The notes under the pieces were generated by a model. That model had not been told where the DNA came from, ran no database searches, and saw nothing but the letters and a program-made list of their open reading frames with translations. Positions 1 through 6,896 of a stretch of 23,391 bases of DNA are shown here, one piece after another. Made by a program: the position numbers and the translations under genes. Numbering within the stretch: the stretch's first letter is position 1; every line of letters starts with the position of its first letter. Origin of the DNA: Eubacteriaceae bacterium UBA4266 (GTDB lineage: Bacteria; Bacillota; Clostridia; Eubacteriales; Eubacteriaceae); NCBI GenBank assembly GCA_002396065.1, contig DGWE01000037.1, positions 1 to 23,391 of the forward strand, given 5' to 3'.

Positions 1-320
1 TCTGCGCCGAGCACCCGTTCGTTGGAGGTGATGGTTTCGGTCGCGGTCATCGCGACGTTGGCAGCGTTGACGCCGGCCGCGGCCCAGATGCCTTCGCCCG
101 CCAGCGCGTTGGGCACGCAGGTGTAGCGCATCGGGTTGTCCGGCAGATCAATTTCGACGTGGCTTAAGACCGAACGGTAGTGACGCGGCTGTGCGTCAGG
201 CGTGACGACGGCAAATTTTTTCGGCGTGTAGTGGCCGGCGCCCGAATCGTCATTTCGGGCGATCATCGTTGAACCGTCGTAGGACGCACGTTTACCGACT
301 AAAAGCGTAGTACAAGGCAT
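1..320 (-). CDS. C69-family dipeptidase, N-terminal part (runs off left edge)
   Basis: The 106 visible residues begin [20 protein letters not shown] and continue through ARNDDSG and GHYTPKKF. This is the conserved N-terminus of the PepD/C69 dipeptidases, which are cytoplasmic N-terminal-nucleophile hydrolases that cleave a broad range of dipeptides. Cys3 is the expected nucleophile, exposed after removal of the first residues; that role is known for the family and not shown here. The start codon is preceded by AAAGGAGAATGCT, a good ribosome binding site. The rest of the gene, including its stop, lies outside the window. It is transcribed away from the MFS pseudogene terminator, so it probably has its own promoter in the gap at 321-440. 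Confidence 0.85.
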   Translation of the reverse strand, partial: MPCTTLLVGKRASYDGSTMIARNDDSGAGHYTPKKFAVVTPDAQPRHYRSVLSHVEIDLPDNPMRYTCVPNALAGEGIWAAAGVNAANVAMTATETITSNERVLGA

Positions 321-362
321 AGCATTCTCCTTTTTCTATTAATAATCAACAGATAAACAATT

Positions 363-398
363 TGCTTCTATTTTAGCGCATTTCTTCTTAAGAAAACA
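363..398 (-). promoter_or_regulatory. Possible promoter of the dipeptidase gene
   Basis: Read on the minus strand, GCGCTAAAATAGAAGCAA holds a -10-like TAAAAT (plus positions 370-375), about 50 bases upstream of the start codon. The -35 hexamer is poor. A very similar stretch, GTGTTAAAATAGAAGTAA, precedes the dehydrogenase gene at 18247, which supports the call a little. Confidence 0.35.
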
Positions 399-443
399 TG
401 GCGATTTGCAGGCGGCGCATCGCATCACAATCGTACCGCAAGC

Positions 444-476
444 AAAAAGGCCATCTCATCACAAGATGACCTTTTT
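444..476 (-). terminator. Intrinsic terminator after the MFS pseudogene
   Basis: The stem AAAAAGGTCATCT / AGATGGCCTTTTT has one G-T pair and a seven-base loop. On the minus strand it is followed by a T tract, directly downstream of the pump's stop codon. The A/T symmetry would also let it work on the plus strand. Confidence 0.75.
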
Positions 477-485
477 AATGATGGA

Positions 486-1446
486 CTATGACAACTGTTC
501 GCTGCTTTGTTTCGGAGCGGCGGCAAAGGGATGCCAGGTTAATGACAATGCGACGACGAATCCGATGAGCGCGACAGCCGCGGCAGTGGCGCAGCTGACA
601 TGGAAGCCGCCAGTGACAGCCAGTGCGCTCTTAAAACCGGCGGCGAGCCGCCCCTGTTCGACGGCGCTGAGGATGCCGACGTAAAGGGATGAACCAAAGC
701 ATCCAGCCGTTTGGATCGCGGTGTAGCAGATCGTGACGCCGTGGGGGTGCAGGTCTTCAGACAAGTTGTCCAACACATAGCTTTGAGTTGGGCCGATACT
801 GAAGTTGCAGCCGGCGAGAATCGGCAGGTAAATGAGGGCAATCTGCACACCTGCGGTGTGGGTGCCGGTCACTGTCGACATGAGGAGCAGAAAAGCGGCC
901 ATCACCAAAAGGGAAATCGGCAGGGAATGTTTAAAGCCGTATCGATCGTAAAGACTGCCGGCCAGCGGGGCAAAGACGACGCAGGATAAGCAGGGCAGCA
1001 ATAAAGTCAGTGCTGCATCGAGGGCTGAGAATCCGAGAGCGTTCTGCATGTAGAGCGGCAGCAGAATGTTCATCGCGAAGACCGACATGAAGGCGATGAA
1101 GACAACGGCAATGCCCTTGACAAAGGACGCATCCTTAAAGGGACGCAGGTCCAAAAGGGGTTCGGCCAATTAAAGAGCCTGCCAGCAGAAAGATAAAGGC
1201 CACCGTGGTTAAGCGGCGGGTAGGCACACTTCGGTATAAAAAGCTGACCATGGGCACCGTCACCGCGGCCACCAGCATGTAGGCAGTGGAGACCCATTGA
1301 ACTTGACCGGAATTGATGTGAAAGGTGTGCATCATCGGCGTCAAGGCGACGTTTAAAAAGGTTTCGTTAAAAGTTGCCAGAAAAGCGCCGATGGCAATGG
1401 CCGTCAGAACGGCTGCCGCGTGTTTCACGGGTTTTGGATTGTTCAT
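486..1446 (-). pseudogene. Broken DHA2-type MFS drug transporter (internal deletion plus frameshift)
   Basis: Two minus-strand reading frames together give the ends of one EmrB/QacA-like (DHA2, normally 14-helix) drug:proton antiporter. The N-terminal part starts at the ATG at 1446 with a good AAAGGAG site. It runs about 92 residues, covering NETFLNVALTPM and the first three membrane helices, to LLAGSLI near 1170. There the frame changes by +1 and the sequence resumes with LAEPLLDLRPFK, the conserved lead-in to the C-terminal half, followed by LPLYMQNALGFSALDA and LAGSLYDRYGF, ending at the stop at 486-488. Continuing in the first frame adds only a short nonsense tail before a stop at 1135. 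The two parts total about 320 residues against 450-500 for the family, so roughly 140-170 residues (helices 4 to about 7) are missing. Neither piece should be a working transporter. A sequencing error could explain a frameshift but not the missing middle. Confidence 0.85.
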
Positions 1447-1788
1447 AAAAAAACTCCTTTCCTGTGACAGATCGCGACATCGATAGACGTAGGACTGGCC
1501 GAACGCGCCAGACAACAGCCTTCTTTAAAAAAAAGAAAACCGCTTTGAGCTGTCTTTTATTTTGTTGTGATTTGTTGTGAAATGAAAGACACGAAAAAGT
1601 GCCAAAATAAAAAAGCCGGAACAAACAGCCCGAAGGCCATTTGAATGACTTGTGTTTTATTTTAGACGACGAAAAAATTTTTGTCAAATAACTTTGGATT
1701 CAATCCGATTTGGTCAATGATGATAACGAGAAATGTAAAAAAAGTGATACAATAAAAGCACATTAAGTAGAATAAAGGAGGCAGGCCA
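1447..1788. promoter_or_regulatory. Divergent control region between the MFS pseudogene and the UvrA-like gene
   Basis: This 342-base gap holds no convincing gene. On the pump side there are a small dyad CTGGC/GCCAG (1495-1511), an A-rich dyad TTCTTT/AAAGAA (1521-1537) and two back-to-back copies of TTTGTTGTGA (1561-1580). On the UvrA side lies the extended -10 element at 1745-1753. I could not place a convincing promoter for the pump; a minus-strand TAAAAG just downstream of the tandem repeat is a weak candidate. Confidence 0.5.
1745..1753 (+). promoter_or_regulatory. Extended -10 promoter element for the UvrA-like gene
   Basis: TGATACAAT matches the extended -10 form TGN-TANAAT and lies 35 bases before the start codon. 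There is no good -35 hexamer at 16-18 bases. The 15-mer GTGATACAATAAAAG recurs exactly at 15562 in front of the PEP-binding protein gene. Confidence 0.55.
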
Positions 1789-4284
1789 ATGGCGCAGAAT
1801 CGCGAAAAAGTTCCAAATAAAATCGAAGTGCGGGGTGCGGACGTCCACAATCTCAAGCACATCGATGTCGACATTCCGCTCAATCAAGTGGTCGGCATCG
1901 CCGGCGTCTCGGGATCAGGTAAGTCGTCTCTGGCGCTGGGCGTGCTTTACGCTGAGGGCTCCCGCCGTTATTTGGAGGCGCTTTCCGCATACACGCGCAG
2001 GCGCATGACCCAGGCGGAAAAGGCAGAGGTGGAGGCGGTCCGCTATATTCCAGCAGCGCTGGCCCTGCGGCAGCGCCCGGGGGTGCCAGGGGTGCGCAGC
2101 ACCTTTGGCACAGCGACCGAGCTTTTGAACAGCCTGCGCCTGATGTTTTCCCGATTGGGCAGCCACCGCTGCCCCAACGGTCATTACGTGCCGCCGTCGC
2201 TCAATGTGGCGGCGATGAAGGCCATTACTTGTCCGACGTGCGGCGCGCAGTTTTACGGGCCAGGCGCGGAAGATCTGGCCTTTAACAGCCGCGGCGCCTG
2301 CCCGACCTGCGAAGGCACGGGGCTGGTGCGTACTGTCGACGAGGCGACCCTTGTGCCAGATGAAACCCTGTCCATCGACGAGGGCGCTGTGCGCCCATGG
2401 CAGACGCTGATGTGGTCTTTGATGAAGGACATCGCCAGAGAAATGGGCGTGCGCACCGACGTGCCTTTCAAGGATTTGACGCCCAAAGAGCGGGACATCG
2501 TGTTTAACGGCCCAGCCGTCAAAAAGAACATCATCTATCAGAACAAAACCAGCGGCGCGTCCGGCGACATGGATTTCACCTATTTCAACGCTAAATACAC
2601 TGTGGAAAACGCGCTGTCCCACGTCAAGGACGAGAAGGGCATGAAACGGGTCGAAAAATTTTTAAAGACGGCAGTCTGCCCGGACTGCGGCGGGACTCGG
2701 CTTTCCGAAGCGGCACGGGCGCCGAAGCTCAGAGGGATTACGCTGGATCAGGCCTGCCAAATGACGCTTACCGCCCTTTGCGGGTGGGTCAAAGGCGTGC
2801 CGGGGACGATGCCGGACGAGATGCGGCCGATGGCGGCGAGCATCTGTGCGTCTTTTGAAGGCACCGCGAAGCGCCTTTTGGATCTGGGGCTGGGCTACAT
2901 CACATTGGACCGCGCCGCGTCGACGCTGTCGACTGGCGAGCGTCAGCGGATGCAGTTGGCCCGGGCCGTGCGCAATCGGACGACCGGTGTACTTTACGTA
3001 TTGGACGAGCCGTCGATTGGGCTGCACCCGGCCAATATCGAAGGGCTCACCGGGGTGATGGGCGATTTGATTGACGACGGCAATTCGGTGGTGTTGGTGG
3101 ATCACGACACGCAGGTTTTGAGACAGGCGGACTGGCTCATTGAAATGGGACCGAAGGCCGGCGCCGACGGTGGACAGGTCATCGCCCAGGGAGCAGTTGA
3201 AAAAATGGAAAAGGATTCGGCGTCGATTATCGGGCCTTACCTTTCGGGAGAAACCGTCCAGGTTCGAAAGCACTGCCCGGAATCGGCGGTATTTGACAAC
3301 GGGGCCATTCGCATGAAAACCGGGCCGATTCACACGGTGAAGCCGTTGGATGTCGCTTTTCCGAAGGGCCGGCTTTCTGTGGTCACCGGTGTGTCCGGCT
3401 CGGGCAAAACGACGATGATTCTGGAGAGCCTCATTCCGGGGTTGACGGCGCAAATCGAGGGCCGTCCGCTTCCGGCGCACGTCAAAGGAATTGAGGCGTC
3501 GGGTATTGGACAGGTCAAGCTGATCGACGCGACGCCCATCGGCATCAACGTCCGCTCGACGGTGGCGACGTACGCGGGCGTTCACGACAGGCTGCGCAAG
3601 GTTTTCGCCCAGACCGACGAGGCGAAGGCGGCCGGCTTCAAACCTGGTGCCTTTTCTTACAATACTGGCGCGCTCAAATGCCCAACCTGTGAGGGAACCG
3701 GCACGATTAGTTTGGACGTACAGTTTTTACCCGATGTGGAAATCACCTGCCCGGACTGCGGCGGCAGGCGCTACAGCGCGGAGGCGGACCACATCCATTG
3801 GCACAACAAAGCAAAAAAAACATTGACGCTGCCGCAGCTGATGGCGATGAGCGTCGACGAAGCGCTTGACGCCTGTCAGGGCCTGCCGGCGGTGTGCAGG
3901 CGCCTTCAGGTGCTTCACGATCTCGGCCTGGGGTATCTGACCTTGGGCGAGGCGACCCCAGGGCTCTCCGGCGGCGAGGCCCAGCGGCTCAAGCTGGCGA
4001 GCGAGATGGGGCGCCCTCAAAAGGACGCGCTGTTCGTCTTCGACGAACCGACCATCGGCCTGCATCCCCTCGACGTGAAAACACTGCTGACGGTCTTCCA
4101 GACGCTGATTGATTTTGGCGCGACGATTGTGGTCATCGAACACGATCTCGACGTGATTCACAACGCCGATTACCTCGTCGATATGGGGCCGGGCGGCGGC
4201 GAAGAAGGCGGGCGCATCGTCGCGGCCGGGACGGTGGAAGCTGTTAAAAATTGTGCGGAAAGCGTGACGGGAAAATATATCTGA
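1789..4284 (+). CDS. uvrA: Class II UvrA-like ABC ATPase (UvrA2/DrrC type)
   Basis: This is a soluble protein with two ABC ATPase cassettes. Walker A motifs GVSGSGKS (residues 39-46) and GVSGSGKT (about 534-541) pair with signatures LSTGERQRMQLA (about 381) and LSGGEAQRLKLA (about 726) and with Walker B segments LDEPSIGLHP and FDEPTIGLHP. Zinc-finger pairs CPTC and CPDCGG occur near 171, 285 and 631-655. At 831 residues it is about 110 shorter than housekeeping UvrA (about 940), and the shortfall lies between the first Walker A and first signature, where the UvrB-binding domain sits. That marks it as class II, a group linked in some bacteria to resistance to DNA-binding drugs (for example Streptomyces DrrC) or to DNA damage (Deinococcus UvrA2). 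The start has AAAGGAGG ten bases upstream. It is divergent from a dead drug pump, which suits a self-protection role, but that is inference. No terminator was seen before the next gene. Confidence 0.9.
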   Translation: MAQNREKVPNKIEVRGADVHNLKHIDVDIPLNQVVGIAGVSGSGKSSLALGVLYAEGSRRYLEALSAYTRRRMTQAEKAEVEAVRYIPAALALRQRPGVPGVRSTFGTATELLNSLRLMFSRLGSHRCPNGHYVPPSLNVAAMKAITCPTCGAQFYGPGAEDLAFNSRGACPTCEGTGLVRTVDEATLVPDETLSIDEGAVRPWQTLMWSLMKDIAREMGVRTDVPFKDLTPKERDIVFNGPAVKKNIIYQNKTSGASGDMDFTYFNAKYTVENALSHVKDEKGMKRVEKFLKTAVCPDCGGTRLSEAARAPKLRGITLDQACQMTLTALCGWVKGVPGTMPDEMRPMAASICASFEGTAKRLLDLGLGYITLDRAASTLSTGERQRMQLARAVRNRTTGVLYVLDEPSIGLHPANIEGLTGVMGDLIDDGNSVVLVDHDTQVLRQADWLIEMGPKAGADGGQVIAQGAVEKMEKDSASIIGPYLSGETVQVRKHCPESAVFDNGAIRMKTGPIHTVKPLDVAFPKGRLSVVTGVSGSGKTTMILESLIPGLTAQIEGRPLPAHVKGIEASGIGQVKLIDATPIGINVRSTVATYAGVHDRLRKVFAQTDEAKAAGFKPGAFSYNTGALKCPTCEGTGTISLDVQFLPDVEITCPDCGGRRYSAEADHIHWHNKAKKTLTLPQLMAMSVDEALDACQGLPAVCRRLQVLHDLGLGYLTLGEATPGLSGGEAQRLKLASEMGRPQKDALFVFDEPTIGLHPLDVKTLLTVFQTLIDFGATIVVIEHDLDVIHNADYLVDMGPGGGEEGGRIVAAGTVEAVKNCAESVTGKYI

Positions 4285-4297
4285 AGACATTTCGCTG

Positions 4298-4306
4298 TGC
4301 TATAAT
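4298..4306 (+). promoter_or_regulatory. Extended -10 promoter element for the esterase
   Basis: TGCTATAAT is a consensus extended -10, starting 14 bases past the uvrA stop and about 30 bases before the esterase start. The -35 region is weak, as is usual for extended -10 promoters. The esterase can therefore be expressed apart from the UvrA-like gene. Confidence 0.65.
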
Positions 4307-4335
4307 GACAAAAAATAACCACAGGAGGAAAATCA

Positions 4336-5043
4336 ATGGAAAAGGCAGCCTTTGAACTGGCGGGGAAAGCCTGCGAACTGTGCACACCGGGCGGTGACGG
4401 CCGGGAAGCAGAACTGATTTTCATTCAGGCGGTGGACGATCACGACGCTGAAGGCCTTCCCGCGATGCTGGAGATCATGAATCAACAAATCGAACAGCCC
4501 TTTGTTTTTGCCGATTTTTACGTCGGCGATTGGAACGCCGATCTGACGCCGTGGGACGCGCCGCCGGTTTTCGGAAAGGAAGGCTTCGGCCACGGCGCGG
4601 CAGACACCTTGGCTTTCGTCAGCGGGACGTTCATCCCAGAAGTGCGCGCCCGTGCGGGGCTTTCCGAAACAACGCCGATTGTCGTCGGCGGTTACTCCCT
4701 GGCCGGGCTGTTTGCCCTTTGGTGTGCTTATCAAACAGACGCCTTCGCGGCGGTCATGGCAGCGTCACCTTCAGTCTGGTTTCCCGGATGGCGGGATTAC
4801 AGCGACGCCCACGCGCCCAAGGTGCCGACGGTTTATTTAAGCCTTGGCGATAAAGAGGAAAAGACACGCAATCAGGTTATGGCGCAGGTCGGCGACAACA
4901 TCCGTCACCAATACGACGTGCTCAAACAAAATGCGTCGGTTGAAAGCTGCACGCTGGCATGGCATCCGGGCAACCACTTCAAGGATCCTGAAAAGCGCTG
5001 CGCGGCGGGGTACATCTGGTGTGCCGAAGCGTTGACAAAATAA
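4336..5043 (+). CDS. Putative esterase of the alpha/beta-hydrolase fold
   Basis: This 235-residue cytoplasmic protein has no signal peptide. The nucleophile elbow is GGYSLAGL, giving Ser121 in a GxSxA variant of GxSxG. It is followed by ASPSVWFPGW, typical of the PF00756 (esterase D/Fes-like) group. The likely acid is Asp172 in SLGDKEEKT and the likely base His214 in HPGNHFKD, in the right order for a catalytic triad. Members hydrolyse small acyl esters or ferric-siderophore esters; the substrate here cannot be read from the sequence. An AGGAGG site lies about eight bases before the ATG, and the gene has its own -10 element. It converges on the DUF1848 gene, whose terminator begins at its stop codon. 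Confidence 0.75.
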   Translation: MEKAAFELAGKACELCTPGGDGREAELIFIQAVDDHDAEGLPAMLEIMNQQIEQPFVFADFYVGDWNADLTPWDAPPVFGKEGFGHGAADTLAFVSGTFIPEVRARAGLSETTPIVVGGYSLAGLFALWCAYQTDAFAAVMAASPSVWFPGWRDYSDAHAPKVPTVYLSLGDKEEKTRNQVMAQVGDNIRHQYDVLKQNASVESCTLAWHPGNHFKDPEKRCAAGYIWCAEALTK

Positions 5044-5070
5044 AAAAGCAGTGATCGTTAAATCACTGCT
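5042..5070 (-). terminator. Intrinsic terminator of the DUF1848 gene
   Basis: A perfect nine-base stem AGCAGTGAT / ATCACTGCT (5047-5055 and 5062-5070) with loop CGTTAA is followed, on the minus strand, by a run of T. The T tract overlaps the stop codon of the convergent esterase gene. There is no T tract on the plus side, so it mainly serves the minus strand. Confidence 0.85.
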
Positions 5071-5088
5071 GGTAAAAGACTAAAAAAT

Positions 5089-6030
5089 TTAGAATAAGGT
5101 GAGCTGACCGGTCATCCAGGAGGTGTGGTGGGCGTCGTGCAGGATATCGTCCGGCAGCGAGCCGCCGATTAAAAACGGCGCGGCGGGGTCGTGTTTACGG
5201 TAGTTGTTTCGAACGGTTTCTAAATCGTAATTGGCGTAGCAGTACCTGCAGCCGTGGGGGCAGGTGTTGTAGGCGCCAATGTCGTAGCCGGTGATGCAGG
5301 GACAGCCGGCCAGGGCGCCGGTGCCGGCGCCAATCCGAGAGGCCGGTGGGTCGATCGCTTCGTGGTAGAGGCGCTCGACCTTTTCCTTTGTCATACATCC
5401 GGAGCAGTCGAAACCGACAGCGGCGAGATCGCCGTTGGACGCACAGGCGCAGGGAATCATGCCGTGGGCGCGGCAGCTTTTGGCAATGGCTGCGCTGATG
5501 GCCTGGCGCTGCGACGCCGTAATCGGGGTGACCTCAGGAAAATTTTTCCGAACCTTTTGATACAGATCGATAAAATTGATAACGCAGCGGTGCGTGGCGC
5601 CCTCCAGCGCCGACGCGAGCCTTTCAAAGGCGTCGATGTGGTAAGCGACATTGTATTGGCCGGTTACGAAAATTGGATCGTACTGCCACTCGACGCAGTC
5701 TGGCCCGACGCGGCGGGACAGCGCTTTAAAGGCACGGATGGTGTCCTGTTTATCCGGGACGTTGGGTTCGATATCCCGTTGATAGGGCGTGAGGGTGATA
5801 TGCCAGAAAGTGCGGAAGGCCTTAAGCCGGTCGAGGCGGCTCAGCATCGGTTCGGGATTTTTCGTCAAAAAGTAAAAAATGTCGACAACATCGGGCGTGA
5901 GCCGATATTGCGACACGTGCTGGGGATAATAAGGATTGCGGACCAGGACTCGACCGTCGGCAATCCGATTGTAAAACCAATCGCTGTAAAACGCCGGGAT
6001 GTCCGTGCGCATGCTGGAATATAAAATCAT
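5089..6030 (-). CDS. DUF1848 family protein with C-terminal CX3CX2C iron-sulfur-type motif
   Basis: The 313 residues match DUF1848: MRTDIPAFYSDWF at the start, VLVRNP, a TKNPEPM segment (56-62), DIEPNVPDK (86-94) and WQYDPI (115-120). Cysteines cluster in the C-terminal third: Cys194/196, Cys209/212, Cys243/245, and CPHGCRYCYAN with Cys257, Cys261 and Cys264. The last is a CX3CX2C motif as used by radical-SAM enzymes to hold a [4Fe-4S] cluster, but here at the end of the protein. The function is unknown; an Fe-S or radical-SAM-like enzyme is plausible. The ATG at 6030 follows AAGGGAGGCGGACCA, a strong site that lies within one arm of a long inverted repeat (separate entry). It follows the DUF2798 gene on the same strand with a 75-base gap and has its own terminator. 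Confidence 0.85.
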   Translation of the reverse strand: MILYSSMRTDIPAFYSDWFYNRIADGRVLVRNPYYPQHVSQYRLTPDVVDIFYFLTKNPEPMLSRLDRLKAFRTFWHITLTPYQRDIEPNVPDKQDTIRAFKALSRRVGPDCVEWQYDPIFVTGQYNVAYHIDAFERLASALEGATHRCVINFIDLYQKVRKNFPEVTPITASQRQAISAAIAKSCRAHGMIPCACASNGDLAAVGFDCSGCMTKEKVERLYHEAIDPPASRIGAGTGALAGCPCITGYDIGAYNTCPHGCRYCYANYDLETVRNNYRKHDPAAPFLIGGSLPDDILHDAHHTSWMTGQLTLF

Positions 6031-6031
6031 T

Positions 6032-6090
6032 GGTCCGCCTCCCTTGTTTTTGATTTTAGTCTAACACAGTTGTCAACAAGAGGGCGGACC
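6032..6090 (-). promoter_or_regulatory. Inverted repeat able to hide the DUF1848 ribosome binding site, with an internal promoter
   Basis: In minus-strand RNA, GGUCCGCCCUCUUGU (6090-6076) pairs with ACAAGGGAGGCGGACC (6047-6032). This gives 15 pairs, with one bulged A and one G-U. The second arm contains the whole GGGAGG site. Between the arms is a likely -10, TAAAAT (6058-6053), with TTGTTG 15 bases upstream, overlapping the first arm. Transcripts from that promoter would lack the first arm and leave the site open. Read-through RNA from the gene upstream would fold it shut. No U tract follows, so it is not an intrinsic terminator. Confidence 0.6.
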
Positions 6091-6105
6091 CACTGCAGAC
6101 GGCGA

Positions 6106-6606
6106 TTATTCGGAGATACTTTCAGCGGCAGCGGGAGCCTGACGCTTTTGTCTTCTGAAGATCAGGCGGAAGCACAGACGCCCGAGCGGGCCGCCAAAAA
6201 AGATCTGCCAAGCCAGTGCCATCGGGAAATTCATGGCCGTGGTCTGAAGCCACATGCCGACAAATCCGGACTGCGCGAAATTTTTGAAAAGCAGCGTCGC
6301 GACGAAGCTCATCGCCGGGCACATCAGGCAGACGGTCAGCGAGCAGCGGATTAAAAGGATCCAGATGAACGGCATGTCTTTTGTGACGACGCGGTTTGTC
6401 AGGTAGATGACCGGTCTTTCCATCACGAATATTTCCAGCACGATGGCCACCGGCCACATGATTCTCAGCTCAGAGAAGGCCATCAGGAAGACCTGATTGG
6501 TCATGCCGCCGATGTTCAGCGAAATGTTGTAGCAGATCATCGCGTAAACCATGATGAAAGCCATGATGACGGTAAAAATAAAGTTTTCAAATTTGTTTTT
6601 AGGCAT
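6106..6606 (-). CDS. DUF2798 family small membrane protein
   Basis: This 166-residue integral membrane protein starts MPKNKFENFIFTVIMAFIMV and has about four hydrophobic segments (roughly 8-28, 38-60, 80-105 and 115-140), then a basic tail RLIFRRQKRQ. The order and the motif YNISLNIGG fit DUF2798, a widespread family of unknown function found in many Bacillota. The second half repeats the layout of the first, as is usual in the family. The ATG at 6606 follows GAGGAGTTTTTTT. The gene has its own promoter and an 80-base leader (separate entries) and is divergent from asrABC. Only 75 bases separate it from DUF1848, so some co-transcription is possible. Confidence 0.8.
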   Translation of the reverse strand: MPKNKFENFIFTVIMAFIMVYAMICYNISLNIGGMTNQVFLMAFSELRIMWPVAIVLEIFVMERPVIYLTNRVVTKDMPFIWILLIRCSLTVCLMCPAMSFVATLLFKNFAQSGFVGMWLQTTAMNFPMALAWQIFFGGPLGRLCFRLIFRRQKRQAPAAAESISE

Positions 6607-6660
6607 AAAAAAACTCCTCTCGTGATCACCGTGTTGTTCGTTATCACTTCAGGAGTGTGC
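6607..6660 (-). promoter_or_regulatory. Leader hairpin over the DUF2798 ribosome binding site, followed by U7
   Basis: In minus-strand RNA, ACUCCU (6656-6651) can pair with the site AGGAGU (6618-6613), and inside it GUGAU (6647-6643) with AUCAC (6626-6622), separated by a GAA/GAG internal loop. Seven U residues follow directly, then the AUG. The shape is that of a small intrinsic terminator or a translation-blocking hairpin. The stems are short (6 and 5 pairs), so stability is uncertain. Confidence 0.45.
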
Positions 6661-6694
6661 GTTTCCAATTTCACCGATATTGAATTTGCTTTGC

Positions 6695-6723
6695 ATTTTA
6701 TCACGGCCCTGTCGTTTTGTAAA
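6695..6723 (-). promoter_or_regulatory. Sigma-A promoter of the DUF2798 gene
   Basis: On the minus strand, TTTACA (6723-6718), a 17-base spacer and TAAAAT (6700-6695) with an upstream TGA form a near-consensus promoter with extended -10. The predicted start near 6688 gives a leader of about 80 bases. Confidence 0.8.
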
Positions 6724-6896
6724 GCGGATTGTAAAATTATTTGAAAATTTTCAAAAATAATTGATAAAATTTACACGAATTAAACAATTAATGACCATAT
6801 CGTTGTAAAAACAACAGACAAAAATATTTAAAGGTGATATACTGTAATAAGTAATGGTTTGCATAATAAAATTATGCTGATACAGAAGGAGGATTT
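6724..6896 (+). promoter_or_regulatory. AT-rich control region and promoter of asrABC
   Basis: The stretch is much richer in A+T than the genes on either side. It holds the perfect palindrome TTGAAAATTTTCAA (6741-6754), set in a longer imperfect dyad (6735-6762), and the dyad GTTGT-AAAA-ACAAC (6802-6815). An extended -10, TGATATACT (6835-6843), lies about 20 bases after the second dyad, which would therefore cover the -35 position. In the leader, GCATAA/TTATGC (6861-6877) can form a small hairpin before the AAGGAGG site. The dyads look like operators. The binding protein is unknown; Rex- or CRP/FNR-type redox regulators are possibilities only. Confidence 0.55.

Noticed and set aside
406..684. 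Plus-strand open frame of 92 codons near the left edge
   Set aside because: It runs through the pump terminator and antisense to the pump's C-terminal half, and has no binding site.
486..1169. Second half of the pump as a separate, intact small transporter
   Set aside because: It would have to start at a TTG without a binding site, and it begins exactly at a conserved internal motif of the family.
2662..3585. 307-codon minus-strand open frame inside the UvrA-like gene
   Set aside because: It is antisense to a gene with all expected ABC motifs, has low-complexity Arg/His-rich content and no binding site.
6741..6754. AT palindrome as a transcription terminator
   Set aside because: It is AT-only, has no loop and lies upstream of both divergent promoters; an operator is more likely.
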